Assembly (NCBI GenBank): GCA_014238285.1
Contig: JABABK010000030.1
Span: 1 to 40,140, forward strand
DNA from: Hellea sp.
GTDB lineage: Bacteria > Pseudomonadota > Alphaproteobacteria > Caulobacterales > Maricaulaceae
DNA length: 40,140 bases
Direction of reading: 5' to 3'
Each line of letters starts with the position of its first letter. Position 1 is the stretch's first letter. The notes below the pieces were generated by a model, which worked only from the letters and a program-made list of their open reading frames with translations, had not been told where the DNA came from and made no database searches. Positions 20,411 to 29,481 of this stretch are shown here, in pieces. The position numbers and the translations under genes are program-made.

Positions 20411-22414
20411 ATGGACGACAAAGCTTTAGAGACACGGCTGCTTAATGCAGTCACGGCGGAAAGGTCTAGCGCGATTGGCTTTGATGATGATGAGCTTAAT
20501 CAAGAAAGACAGACAGCGCTTGAATATTATAAGGGCCAGATGCGCGACGTTCCGGCTATGCCTAACAGATCAAAGGTGTGCGCGAGTGAGATTGCTGACA
20601 CGGTTGAGACAATTCAGCCTGATTTGATTGAGATATTCACAGGCGGCGAGGATGTTGTGGCATTCCAGCCAAACAGCGAAGAAGATACGGAGCAGGCGCA
20701 ACAGGAAACGGATTTTGTAGCCGATGTATTCTTTAAGGATAACCGCGGCTATTCGATATTAGAGGATGCGTTCTTAAGCGCTCTATTGGTAAAAACGGGG
20801 ATTTTTCATTGGTACTGGGATGAACAAGAAGTTACCGAGGAAAAGCGGTATGATGCGCTGGACGCCACGTCTTTACAAATGTTGGTTCAGGACGGGTGGG
20901 AAGTTGCTGAATATGAGGAGTCACAAGGGCCAGAGGGGCCGATATTAGTCAATGTTCTAGCGACTAAGACGGAAACAAAGGGCCGTGCTGTTGTTGAGGC
21001 TTTTCCGCCAGAGGATTTCGCAGTTGGTCAAGATACAGATCATCTACCGGATGCAACCTATTGTGTGGCTCGTTCCCATGTCAGAGCGCAGGATTTAATC
21101 GAGCGCGGTTATGACAAAGATAAGGTCGCCAAGCTTAACGAGTACCAGCAGGACGAGGATATTGATCAGGCCCGCGATACGGTCGATGAAAGTGGTAGCG
21201 GTGAAAACGACACAGACTCAGCGCTTCGGATTGTCGAGGTCTACACGCACTATCTACGCCTTGAGGGCAAGCTTTATCGACTTGTAACAGGCAATGATGA
21301 AAAGGTTTTGCTCGACAAGACTGTTGTAAACGGGATTAACTTTAGCTCCATCACGCCGTTTAGAATACCAGGTCGTTTCACAGGTCTATCTATGGCTGAT
21401 AAGGCTATGGAGCCACAGCGTATATCAACGGGCTTGATGCGCGGTATGCTTGACGGGATTTATTTCGCTCATAATCAGCGCCAAGAGGTTGCTGAAGAAT
21501 TTATGACCGCCAATACCATTCCTGATCTATTGCGGAATGAGCCCGGCAGTCCGGTAAGATCAAAGGGCGGCGCGCTTAAGCCGATTGGCAATGCAGGCCC
21601 AGGGTTTGATTATAATAGCGCACTTGAACACACAGCCATCATGAATGAGCGCAGAACGGGTGTTCAGAGGGGCAATCAGGGCATGAATCCTGATACGCTG
21701 CACGATACGGCGTCAGGGGCTAAAATAATGCTTACTGAGGGCCAGAAGCGAACACGGCGTATAGCAAGGTCATTTGCTGAAACGGGCGTTAAGGAGATGT
21801 TTAAGGGCCTTCATGCCTTACTTCGTGAAAACAGCGACGGTGAGGTCATGCGTAAGCTTCGCGGGTCATGGGTTACGACAAACCCGGCAGATTGGCCAAA
21901 GCGTGAGGATATGACGATTGAAATCGGTGTCGGAAGCGGCGGGCGTGATCAAGAGATAGCCATTATGCGCGAGATTATCGGCCTTCAAACACAGGCAGTA
22001 CAGCTTCAGGGCGGAGCCAATGGGCCGCTTGTTACTATGGAGAATATCTTTAGCGCGGTTAAGCGCCTATCTGAAAGGGCAGGCATTAAGGCCCCTGAGA
22101 GTTACTTTTCTGATCCCGCCAAAAGCCCGCCGCAACAGCCAGAGCAAGAGCAGCCTGATCCCGATATGGTCAAGGTTCAAATGGATGCTCAGTATAAGCA
22201 GCAAGAGCTTGAGCTTAAGAATAAAGAAATCATGCTCAAAGATGAGCGCGAACGCGAGGCCAAGGCAATGGAGTTCCAGCTTGCTCGTGAGAATATGATG
22301 CTTGAGCTTGAATTGTCCCGCGAGAAGATGGCGGCTGATCAAGCTACCGCAGACAGACAAAACAGCCTTGCCGATGTGAAGGCAAACCGACCAGGAGGAA
22401 GCCTAGCCGCATGA
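20411..22414 (+). CDS. Portal protein
   Basis: A 667-residue portal. The order after terminase, the size, and features such as YKGQMRDVPAMPNRSKVC, the ETDFVADVFFKDN helix and QRISTGLMRGMLDGIYF fit podovirus portals. The last 120 residues are a glutamine- and charge-rich coiled coil (ELELKNKEIMLKDEREREAK), perhaps the barrel or scaffold contact. It forms the dodecameric entry vertex for DNA. ATGA overlap with the next gene. Confidence 0.88.
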   Translation: MDDKALETRLLNAVTAERSSAIGFDDDELNQERQTALEYYKGQMRDVPAMPNRSKVCASEIADTVETIQPDLIEIFTGGEDVVAFQPNSEEDTEQAQQETDFVADVFFKDNRGYSILEDAFLSALLVKTGIFHWYWDEQEVTEEKRYDALDATSLQMLVQDGWEVAEYEESQGPEGPILVNVLATKTETKGRAVVEAFPPEDFAVGQDTDHLPDATYCVARSHVRAQDLIERGYDKDKVAKLNEYQQDEDIDQARDTVDESGSGENDTDSALRIVEVYTHYLRLEGKLYRLVTGNDEKVLLDKTVVNGINFSSITPFRIPGRFTGLSMADKAMEPQRISTGLMRGMLDGIYFAHNQRQEVAEEFMTANTIPDLLRNEPGSPVRSKGGALKPIGNAGPGFDYNSALEHTAIMNERRTGVQRGNQGMNPDTLHDTASGAKIMLTEGQKRTRRIARSFAETGVKEMFKGLHALLRENSDGEVMRKLRGSWVTTNPADWPKREDMTIEIGVGSGGRDQEIAIMREIIGLQTQAVQLQGGANGPLVTMENIFSAVKRLSERAGIKAPESYFSDPAKSPPQQPEQEQPDPDMVKVQMDAQYKQQELELKNKEIMLKDEREREAKAMEFQLARENMMLELELSREKMAADQATADRQNSLADVKANRPGGSLAA

Positions 22415-22647
22415 GTGAAGATATTGGAATCGAGGCTGAACAGGCCCGCAAAGAATTACGCCTAACAATGGCAGCGCTTAAGGAGTTTGAAGAGGAAGCA
22501 ATTGCTAAAATTGCATCGCCAGATTCAGATGAAAAGGCCCGCTTAGACGCGGCGATGACAATCAGTGTTGTCAGACGACTTCCGTCAAAACTCCAATCCC
22601 ACATCGATAGCGAGAAGATAGCCAATCACAACCCATATGAGGAATAA
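22411..22647 (+). CDS. Small helical protein between portal and scaffold
   Basis: A 78-residue, highly helical and charged protein (AEQARKELRLTMAALKEFEE), overlapping the portal end by 4 bases and the scaffold start by a 2-base gap. Probably an assembly accessory. Not recognised. Confidence 0.6.
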   Translation: MSEDIGIEAEQARKELRLTMAALKEFEEEAIAKIASPDSDEKARLDAAMTISVVRRLPSKLQSHIDSEKIANHNPYEE

Positions 22648-22649
22648 TC

Positions 22650-23606
22650 ATGGATGAACTAAGCCTTGATGAAGCTGTTAGTCAATTAACAGCAGTCGAA
22701 GCGGTTGAACCCGAAAAGACTACAGAAACAGAACAAGAAACACAGCCCTCGCAAGAGGGCTTAATTGATTCCCCTGATGAACCGGAAGCAGGGAATAGCG
22801 AAGCCGAGCCTGAAATACAGGTCAACGGCGAGCAAGAACAGGAACAAGAAGCGGTGCAGCCGTCAATCGAAGCTCCTACATTCTGGAACGCAGAAGCCAA
22901 GCAAAGGTTTGCCGAACTTCCCGCTGAACTACAGGAATTTGTAGCAACGCAGGAACAAACACGGCAATCACAAACCACTGAGGCCCAAAAGGTAGCAGCG
23001 GAAAAACAGCGTGAGGCCGAGGCGAGACTATCTGAGACGCAAGCTTATTATGAGCGTGTTGATCAGACATTAGGCCAAGTCCAAGAGACGTTTAAATCCC
23101 GATGGGATAACGTTGATTGGCAGAAGTGGGCGGTAGACGCTCCAGCAGAGTACATTCAAGCCAAAGCTCAATATGAAGCCGAGCAAACCGAGATGCAGCG
23201 CCTTAATGGCGTGAAGCAAGATACGGACACACGGCGATATCAAGAGCATTTACGGACTGAAGGCGCAAAGCTGGAAAAACTAGTGCCTGAGTTAACTGAT
23301 CCTGAAAAGGGCGGTGAGCGCAAACAAGAATTATTCACCTATTTGGGCAAGTTCGGCATGGAGCCGCAACAAATCAAATGGGCGCGGGCCGTTGAGTTAT
23401 CAATCGGCTATAAAGCGATGATGTATGACCGTGCGCAAACGGCGGTTAATTCACCCAAACCATTGCCAAAACCAAAGGCGGTTAAGTCCGTTTCAAAGGC
23501 GGCGGCGCAATCACAAAATCAATCTCTCAAAGCAGCTAATAAGCGGTTTAATGACAGCGGTTCAGTTGATGACGCTGTTGCTGTGCTTTTGGCGCGAGGG
23601 GGATAG
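22650..23606 (+). CDS. Putative capsid scaffolding protein
   Basis: A 318-residue protein between portal and major capsid. The first 100 residues are acidic and glutamine-rich (TETEQETQPSQEG, GEQEQEQEAVQ), followed by a long helical section and a basic C-terminus (KPKAVKSVSKAAAQ). This acid-coil-basic design, with the basic end binding coat protein, is typical of scaffolds. It is expected to be absent from mature virions. Confidence 0.75.
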   Translation: MDELSLDEAVSQLTAVEAVEPEKTTETEQETQPSQEGLIDSPDEPEAGNSEAEPEIQVNGEQEQEQEAVQPSIEAPTFWNAEAKQRFAELPAELQEFVATQEQTRQSQTTEAQKVAAEKQREAEARLSETQAYYERVDQTLGQVQETFKSRWDNVDWQKWAVDAPAEYIQAKAQYEAEQTEMQRLNGVKQDTDTRRYQEHLRTEGAKLEKLVPELTDPEKGGERKQELFTYLGKFGMEPQQIKWARAVELSIGYKAMMYDRAQTAVNSPKPLPKPKAVKSVSKAAAQSQNQSLKAANKRFNDSGSVDDAVAVLLARGG

Positions 23607-23626
23607 CAGAACCATAGGAGTTAATC

Positions 23627-24580
23627 ATGGCTGCACCAACAAACACAGTAGTAACCACAAGCGCGGTTGGTAATCGCGAAGATTTGGAGGATATGGTTTA
23701 TCGTCTCTCTCCAGAGAAAACACCATTCACCAATAACATTGGTAAAGCGACAGCAAAAGCAACATTCCACGAATGGCAGCTTGAAGATTTGGCTACGCCT
23801 GATGCCACAAATGCGGCACTTGAGGGCGATGATGTCACAACGTTTGAAAAGAACACGCGCGAGCGAGTCGGCAACCGGACACAGATTTATCGTAAGTCTG
23901 TTAGCGTTTCCGGTACTCAAGAGGCCGTTGATACGGCTGGTGTTCCATCTGAAATGGCCCGTCAAAAGCTCCTAAAGGGCATTGAGGGCAAAACTGATAT
24001 GGAGGCCCGCTGTTTGGGCAACTATGCCTCAGCAGAGGAAACAGGCGTTACAGGTCGACAATCAGCAGGCGCATTAGCCTGGATCGAAACCAATGCGGAT
24101 CGCGGCACAGGCGGCACAAGCGGCGGCTATTCTGGCGGCAATGTATCGGCGGCAACGAACGGCACCCAGCGGGCCTTTACGGAGTCGCAGCTTAAAAGCA
24201 TTATGGCGACTGCCTTTAACAATGGCTCAACATTGTCTCAGCTTTATATGGGCGCAACCCATAAGCAGGGCTTTTCTGAGTTTGCAGGCATTGCCGAGCA
24301 TCGCGTCAATTCCACGTCCAAAAAGCAGACAACCATCATTGGCGCTGCTGATGTCTATGTTTCTGATTTTGGCAATCTAACCACAATCCCCGTTCAGTAT
24401 GGATTAACGCGCGATGTTCTCGCTATTGATCCGCAGTATTGGGCTGTTGGTACACTTCGCGGCTGGGGCTATAAAAAGCTCTCTGTTACTGGTGATAACC
24501 AAAAAGGCTTTATGGTTGGAGAGAAAACCCTTGTTTGTAAAAACGAGAAGGGCGGCGCGGTCATTGCTGACCTGCTTTAA
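23627..24580 (+). CDS. Major capsid protein, SU10 type
   Basis: A 317-residue coat protein. The N-terminus NREDLEDMVYRLSPEKTPF, GDDVTTFEKNTRERVGNRTQ and RKSVSVSGTQEAVD fit the SU10 major capsid family (HK97 fold). The end has YVSDFGNLTTIPVQYG and a WGYKKL strand. It builds the icosahedral shell. It follows the scaffold and is followed by a strong terminator, as expected for a highly expressed gene. Confidence 0.88.
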   Translation: MAAPTNTVVTTSAVGNREDLEDMVYRLSPEKTPFTNNIGKATAKATFHEWQLEDLATPDATNAALEGDDVTTFEKNTRERVGNRTQIYRKSVSVSGTQEAVDTAGVPSEMARQKLLKGIEGKTDMEARCLGNYASAEETGVTGRQSAGALAWIETNADRGTGGTSGGYSGGNVSAATNGTQRAFTESQLKSIMATAFNNGSTLSQLYMGATHKQGFSEFAGIAEHRVNSTSKKQTTIIGAADVYVSDFGNLTTIPVQYGLTRDVLAIDPQYWAVGTLRGWGYKKLSVTGDNQKGFMVGEKTLVCKNEKGGAVIADLL

Positions 24581-24604
24581 GCTTCACGCATAATCTAACA
24601 ATCA

Positions 24605-24631
24605 CCCTCGCCCTTTTGGGGCGGGGTTTTT
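24605..24631 (+). terminator. Intrinsic terminator after the major capsid gene
   Basis: CCCTCGCCC (24605-24613) pairs with GGGGCGGGG (24618-24626) around TTTT, followed by five T (24627-24631). Placed between the capsid gene and the next small gene, it would lower expression of the tail genes relative to capsid. Confidence 0.85.
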
Positions 24632-24656
24632 CTATGTCTAATTAACGGAGGGTCAC

Positions 24657-24863
24657 TTGACCGACAAAACACCTAAAACACCTAAAACACCTGCCGTAGA
24701 TGATGGCATGACCGAATGCACAGTCACGAAAAAAGGCGACGACAAAATCAGTACCGGCCAGCACATTCCAGGCATAGGCGATGTTAAGTATAAGCGCGGC
24801 GACAAGTTCACGGTTGATAGTGAAATTGCTGAGAACCTAGCCGATTTAGGGTATGTTGCGTAA
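24657..24863 (+). CDS. Small protein with TTG start and KTP repeats
   Basis: A 68-residue protein starting at TTG, supported by GGAGGG seven bases upstream. The N-terminus repeats KTP three times (9-bp DNA repeats), then a beta-rich part (KYKRGDKFTVDSEI). It is small and soluble, like head-completion or decoration proteins found here, but unproven. Overlaps the next gene by 1 base. Confidence 0.65.
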   Translation: MTDKTPKTPKTPAVDDGMTECTVTKKGDDKISTGQHIPGIGDVKYKRGDKFTVDSEIAENLADLGYVA

Positions 24864-25213
24864 TGCAAGCGCCTGCCGGGTTTAGCTCAAAGCCTCTTAG
24901 TTATGACAAGGCTACAGGTATTTATACTTGGTTTCGCTTTGAAGAACTCACAGGCGAAATCAGCACCTGCACCTCACAAGACCCGACAGCCATTCTTGAG
25001 CAGAATAAGCGCGAGTCTTTTGACGCTAAAGGAACCTTCACCCGTAAAGGGAAATGGGGAACCAAGGCTGCATCTATTCCGGTTGGGCTTATCCATAAAT
25101 GGCGAGAAGAGGAAGGGATTGACGTTTACGACCCCGCCCATGCAGACGCCGTTAAAAAGAAACTTAATTCCAGCGAGTACGCTTATTTGCGTGTCGGTAA
25201 TTTTAGGATGTAA
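24863..25213 (+). CDS. Hypothetical virion protein
   Basis: A 116-residue protein. AGFSSKPLSYDKATGIYTWF starts a beta-rich region; the second half has a helix (PVGLIHKWREEEGIDVYDPA) and ends YLRVGNFRM. I have seen similar proteins between capsid and adaptor genes in podoviruses. Function unknown; likely a head-tail connector component. Confidence 0.65.
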   Translation: MQAPAGFSSKPLSYDKATGIYTWFRFEELTGEISTCTSQDPTAILEQNKRESFDAKGTFTRKGKWGTKAASIPVGLIHKWREEEGIDVYDPAHADAVKKKLNSSEYAYLRVGNFRM

Positions 25214-25215
25214 TC

Positions 25216-26496
25216 ATGCCCTTTGATAGTTACGCCTCGCTTAAAACCTCTATTGCCACGACTATTGACCGTAGCGACCTTGATGTCGCGGTAATCCCTG
25301 ATTGGGTGTCATTGGCCGAGGCTGAAATATCCCGTCATGTCGCCCAGAATGCGGATAGGTTAACCCCGCTCTCTGCTGATACTGACACTAATTGGGTGCT
25401 TGAAAACCACCCTGACGCCTATTTATACGGCTCTCTAGTTCATTCTGCGCCGTTCTTGGTTGAGGATGAGCGCATTGCTATCTGGCAGGGCTTATTCTCG
25501 AATGCCTTATCCCGCATTGAAGAAACAACAGGTGATTGGGACACGGCGCTTGAAAGCGTGGGAACCTATACCGGACTTGTTCAGATTATCGGGAAGCTGC
25601 TTAATCGTCAGAGCTTAAATGCAGTCATTCCTACATGGATTGAGATGTGCGAGGCTGATATTTCTCGGCGCTATCGTCGGCAAATGGCTGCTGACTTGCC
25701 CGCGCTTCAAGTGTCCGAAACTAACTGGTTTTTAACGGCTCATCCCGATGTTTATCTCTATGGTTCGCTGGTTCACTCCATGCCCTATATGCCGGGTGAT
25801 GAGCGGCTTCCTGTTTGGTCTGACCTATACAATAAGGCTCTTGCCAATGTTTCAAGGGTTGGCGGTGAGTGGACAACAGCGGAAGCGGAGATCACGGACT
25901 ATGATGGGCTTCAGTCTCTTATTTCCAAGTTACTAGATCGCGCTGATTTAGACGGATATATCCCCGCATGGATTAAGCTTTCAGAGAGCGCAATGTCGCG
26001 CAGCCTAGAGGTCAGGCTGATGGATGAATATGTTCAGTTTAACCCGATCAATGGACAATCCGCACTACCTTCTAACTTTTCCAAACTAACGAATATAGAG
26101 ATATCTGGTACTGAACAAATTATGACTTATGTCTCGCCATCTTATTTGGATGGTATGTTTGAGTATAGCGACACGGCGCAGCTTTACACGATCCAAGGCG
26201 ATCAGATCATATTCTACCCGTGTCCGTCCGATGATACGATTTTCGAGATGCGGTACAGGTCACGAATTGAGGCGTTAAGCGATACAAATACAACTAACTG
26301 GCTTCTTGAAAAGCACCCTGATGCCTATCTTTATGGGGCCTTGGTTCATTCCGCGCCCTATCTTGGTGATGATCCTCGTCTCGGCACATGGGGCGGGCTT
26401 TACGGCGGAATAATCCAGAGCATCAATCAGAACGACATCAGAGAATCTACAGGCTCATTTTTGCAGTCGCGTAGCGGATATGGGAACTATTACTAA
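25216..26496 (+). CDS. Head-tail adaptor with internal triplication
   Basis: A 426-residue protein of the phage adaptor (SU10-type) family, joining portal to tail. The usual family length is about 200 residues. Here the C-terminal motif HPDAYLYGSLVHS occurs three times (65-77, 176-188, 367-379) and the N-terminal P-x-WI-x-EA-x-SR motif three times (28-40, 139-151, 249-262). Only the third unit has the full central domain (QFNPINGQSALPSNFSKLTN). The first two look like copies lacking their middle, arisen by internal duplication. Confidence 0.8.
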   Translation: MPFDSYASLKTSIATTIDRSDLDVAVIPDWVSLAEAEISRHVAQNADRLTPLSADTDTNWVLENHPDAYLYGSLVHSAPFLVEDERIAIWQGLFSNALSRIEETTGDWDTALESVGTYTGLVQIIGKLLNRQSLNAVIPTWIEMCEADISRRYRRQMAADLPALQVSETNWFLTAHPDVYLYGSLVHSMPYMPGDERLPVWSDLYNKALANVSRVGGEWTTAEAEITDYDGLQSLISKLLDRADLDGYIPAWIKLSESAMSRSLEVRLMDEYVQFNPINGQSALPSNFSKLTNIEISGTEQIMTYVSPSYLDGMFEYSDTAQLYTIQGDQIIFYPCPSDDTIFEMRYRSRIEALSDTNTTNWLLEKHPDAYLYGALVHSAPYLGDDPRLGTWGGLYGGIIQSINQNDIRESTGSFLQSRSGYGNYY

Positions 26497-27020
26497 TGCC
26501 GACAACAGATAATTTCGAATGGGCCATCCCTACAGTTGGCGGTTCTACCGACACATGGGGAACTGAATTAAATCTAGTGTTCACCACACAGGACACGGAC
26601 TTACAGGCGATTAAAGACACGGCTGATGGGGCCTTGCCTCTGGCTGGCGGTGCTTTAACGGGAGACATAACAAGCACTCACGGCGCGACTTTCGAGGAGC
26701 CTATTCTTGGTAATGGGGGGTTTGCTGGCAACCTTTTAGGGACTTCATCTGAGGCAATTTTGCTGCAAAATGCCAGAGAGTTTACCTTATCGGGTGTTGT
26801 AACAGCCTCCGCGCAATCCTTTAATGGTTCTGCCAATGTCACGCTTACTACAGAAATAGCAGATGACGCCTTATCGATTGCCAAGACAAGCGGGCTTCAA
26901 ACCGCACTGGACGCTAAAGAGGCCACGCTTGATGACGATCAAAAGCGCAAAATAACCATTAGCACGGCTGACCCGAGCGGCGGCGTCGATGGTGATATTT
27001 GGCTAAAATACACGGCTTAA
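26496..27020 (+). CDS. Tail-associated fibre-like protein
   Basis: A 174-residue protein. The N-terminus DNFEWAIPTVGGSTDTWGTE, LPLAGGALTGDI and later FNGSANVTLTTEIADDALS are phrases common in phage fibre proteins; the end GGVDGDIWLKY is also typical. Probably a fibre or fibre-anchoring unit. Its neighbours are the adaptor and an Ig-like-fold protein. Confidence 0.7.
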   Translation: MPTTDNFEWAIPTVGGSTDTWGTELNLVFTTQDTDLQAIKDTADGALPLAGGALTGDITSTHGATFEEPILGNGGFAGNLLGTSSEAILLQNAREFTLSGVVTASAQSFNGSANVTLTTEIADDALSIAKTSGLQTALDAKEATLDDDQKRKITISTADPSGGVDGDIWLKYTA

Positions 27021-27024
27021 GTAG

Positions 27025-27471
27025 ATGACTCTCCTGGTCAGGCAATCCGGCGTTTATGTTGAGGCGCTTCCAAGCGTTCGCGTTTCAGACACATGGGAAA
27101 ATGTGCTGGAGGGATGGGCGAATGTTGGCGGAATATGGGAGCAGTTTTATACTCGGTTTTCTGTGTCGGCTGCGCCAACCTCTATTGCTGAGATAAGAAC
27201 GGGCGCGGGATCGATTACCAGTAGCGCCGCGACAGTTACGGCTCAGGGAACAGGATCATATACCTATGCTTGGTCTTTGGTTTCCGGCGATGCGACGATA
27301 GCGATTGACTCCGCCTCTAGTGCATCCACAACATTCACAGCAACGCTTGGGCCGGGGGCCATTAAGGTGGCAATATTTGAGTGCCTTGTCACGGATACGG
27401 GTCTTGGTGAAAGCTTGACCACAAATACCGTAACAGTTGACTTACAGGCCACAGGTGACGGAGGCGGTTGA
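27025..27471 (+). CDS. Ig-like-fold virion protein
   Basis: A 148-residue protein. Residues 58-143 fit an Ig-like or PKD-type domain: GTGSYTYAWSLVSGDATIAI followed by STTFTATLG and FECLVTDTG. Ig-like domains on virions often bind carbohydrate weakly. The N-terminus (RQSGVYVEALPSVRV) probably docks on the tail. It overlaps the next start by 1 base. Confidence 0.65.
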   Translation: MTLLVRQSGVYVEALPSVRVSDTWENVLEGWANVGGIWEQFYTRFSVSAAPTSIAEIRTGAGSITSSAATVTAQGTGSYTYAWSLVSGDATIAIDSASSASTTFTATLGPGAIKVAIFECLVTDTGLGESLTTNTVTVDLQATGDGGG

Positions 27472-28940
27472 TGTATATTTCCATTGAACTGCCGCCTGGT
27501 GTTTATCGCAACGGCACAGAATACCAAAGCGCGGGGCGTTATTATGACGCTAATCTAGTCCGGTGGCGGGGCCGATCCATGCAGCCCATTGGCGGCTGGC
27601 AGGAAAAGAGCGCGACTACCGTTACGGGTAGTGCCCGCGAGATGATTACGTGGCGCGATAATGGGAATCAAGTTTGGGCGGGCATTGGAACCCATTCAGG
27701 CCTTTACGTCATGACAAATACTGGAATTGTTCATGATATTACTCCGGCAAACTTTACATCTGGCCGCTCGGACGCCGAAACAGGCGCAGGTTATGGGATC
27801 GGAAATTACGGAGCGGGGGCCTATGGTTTGCCTCGCCCATCAACAACGACTGTTCTTCCCGCAAGTGTATGGTCGCTCGATACATGGGGTGAAAATCTTG
27901 TTGGCGTCATGCCGGAAGATGCAACAATTTATGAGTGGACGCTAGGCACCGGAACGCCAGCGGCGGCTGTAGCCAATGCGCCGGATTGCCGTTGTATTTT
28001 AGCAACACCTGAGCGCGTCTTAATGGCGTTTGGCTGTGATGGAAATCCAAGGCTTATTAAGTGGTCAGATCAAGAGGATAACACGAACTGGACGCCAACC
28101 GCGTTAAATTACTCAGGCGACTTTGAAATTGCCACAACAGGTACAATTCTAGCAGGGGTTAAGACTAAAGACACAATCCTTATATTTACCGACACAGACG
28201 TATGGAGAGCGGAGTTTTTAGGCCCGCCTTTGATTTATGCCTTTCCTGTAGAAAGTGACGGAGCGGGCATTGTGAGCGCAAATGCGGCTGCTGTGATTGA
28301 TGGGTCTGTTTTATGGATGGGGCCGGAGAGCTTTTGGGCTTATTCAGGGTATGTTTCGAAGCAGCCTTGCGATGTGGAGGATTATATTTTCTCTAACATC
28401 AACACGGCACAGATCAGCAAGGTTGTAAGTTTTCATAATAGCTCATTTAATGAGGTTTGGTGGTTTTATCCTGATGCGGAAAGCACTGAAAATAACCGCT
28501 ATGTGAGTTTTAATTATGCTGATGCAACGTGGTCTATAGGTGAAATAGCCAGATTAGCCGCTTGTGATATCAGCCCGTTTCCATTTCCGATGATGGCTGA
28601 TAGTGATGGGCAGGTTTGGGATCATGAAGTCGGAACAAGTCACCGAGGATCGGTTGCTTTTGCAAGAGGTGGCCCGCTTGAACTGAATGACGGTAATACA
28701 TTGGCGACCGCTCTTGAGTACATACCGGATGAAAAAACTACAGGCGATGTTGAGACATATTTTTACACGCGCAATTACCCTAACGGGACTGAAACTGAGT
28801 ACGGGCCTTACACGTCCGGCCTTCCAACGGATGTCAGGCTTACCGCAAGACAGATAGAGGTTAAGCACTCAAGCACTGGATCGGCTGATTGGCGCGTTGG
28901 AACGCCGCGCGTCCGTGTTAGGCCAAGGGGTAGACGATGA
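27471..28940 (+). CDS. Tail stabilisation/connector-type protein
   Basis: A 489-residue protein from ATG 27471, which has GGAGG upstream. It has many beta strands and a repeated WxG-type propeller feel: LVRWRGRSMQPIGGWQEKS, ITWRDNGNQVWAGIGTHSGL, IYEWTLGTG, VLMAFGCDGNPRLIKWSD. This resembles packaged-DNA stabilisation or tail-hub propeller proteins of podoviruses. I infer it seals the connector. Not a firm family call. Confidence 0.6.
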   Translation: MYISIELPPGVYRNGTEYQSAGRYYDANLVRWRGRSMQPIGGWQEKSATTVTGSAREMITWRDNGNQVWAGIGTHSGLYVMTNTGIVHDITPANFTSGRSDAETGAGYGIGNYGAGAYGLPRPSTTTVLPASVWSLDTWGENLVGVMPEDATIYEWTLGTGTPAAAVANAPDCRCILATPERVLMAFGCDGNPRLIKWSDQEDNTNWTPTALNYSGDFEIATTGTILAGVKTKDTILIFTDTDVWRAEFLGPPLIYAFPVESDGAGIVSANAAAVIDGSVLWMGPESFWAYSGYVSKQPCDVEDYIFSNINTAQISKVVSFHNSSFNEVWWFYPDAESTENNRYVSFNYADATWSIGEIARLAACDISPFPFPMMADSDGQVWDHEVGTSHRGSVAFARGGPLELNDGNTLATALEYIPDEKTTGDVETYFYTRNYPNGTETEYGPYTSGLPTDVRLTARQIEVKHSSTGSADWRVGTPRVRVRPRGRR

Positions 28941-29146
28941 ACCTGCCAAAGCCGCCAGCAGTCTATAATCAGCGTGATATGATGGAAGCCCGCAAGCTCA
29001 TTGTTACGACATTTGCGCAAACACATAGCAGACAGACAAATCTTGAGATTAGCGTAGATCAATCACTCATCATGACGAGCCCAGACGGGACACGGTGGGC
29101 AGTAACAATCGATAATGCAGGGGCGTTCACATCAACGGCGATTTAG
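28937..29146 (+). CDS. Small late protein
   Basis: A 69-residue protein overlapping the previous gene by 4 bases. MEARKLIVTTFAQTHSRQTN and SPDGTRWAVTIDNAGAF suggest a small alpha/beta protein of unknown role. The next gene probably begins inside its last codons. Confidence 0.6.
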   Translation: MNLPKPPAVYNQRDMMEARKLIVTTFAQTHSRQTNLEISVDQSLIMTSPDGTRWAVTIDNAGAFTSTAI

Positions 29147-29481
29147 AGCGTCTTAGACCGCAAATAGAAGCAGCGATTGTTAGATCAGTCGGAGAGACGA
29201 CTTTTGATGGTGTTAGAGAGCGTGTTGAAGAAGGTTCAGCGCTCTTTTGGCCCGGAGTGCAGAGCGCGGCCATCACAGAGCTTGCGGAGGAGCGGGCTTT
29301 GCATGTCTGGCTATACGGCGGCTCATTAGATGAAATGCCCGGAATGATTGATAGCGCGGCGGCATATGCTCGCTCTATCGGGTCAAACTGTATAACAGTT
29401 CAGGATTATCGCTCGGGATGGGCGCGATACCTAAAAGCACACGGATTTACAGAAGAAAAACGCCTGATAAGGAGGCTTTAA
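29131..29481 (+). CDS. GNAT-like or phage accessory protein with apparent non-canonical start
   Basis: A 116-codon frame. In related phage proteins the family begins near GDLERLRPQIEAA, but no ATG, GTG or TTG precedes this. AGGGG (29119-29123) stands seven bases before an ATC at 29131, the best candidate start. An internal GTG at 29257 would lose the conserved N-terminus. The body (LFWPGVQSAAITELAEE, GGSLDEMPGM, YLKAHGF) fits a GNAT-type acetyltransferase fold. A +/-1 frameshift from the upstream gene is the other option. Function in the virion operon is unclear. Confidence 0.6.
   Translation: MNGDLERLRPQIEAAIVRSVGETTFDGVRERVEEGSALFWPGVQSAAITELAEERALHVWLYGGSLDEMPGMIDSAAAYARSIGSNCITVQDYRSGWARYLKAHGFTEEKRLIRRL

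Noticed and set aside
24666-24692. Short tandem repeat, considered as an iteron or CRISPR-like unit
   Set aside because: Three 9-bp units inside a coding sequence giving KTPKTPKTP; there are no spacers and no cas genes in the window.
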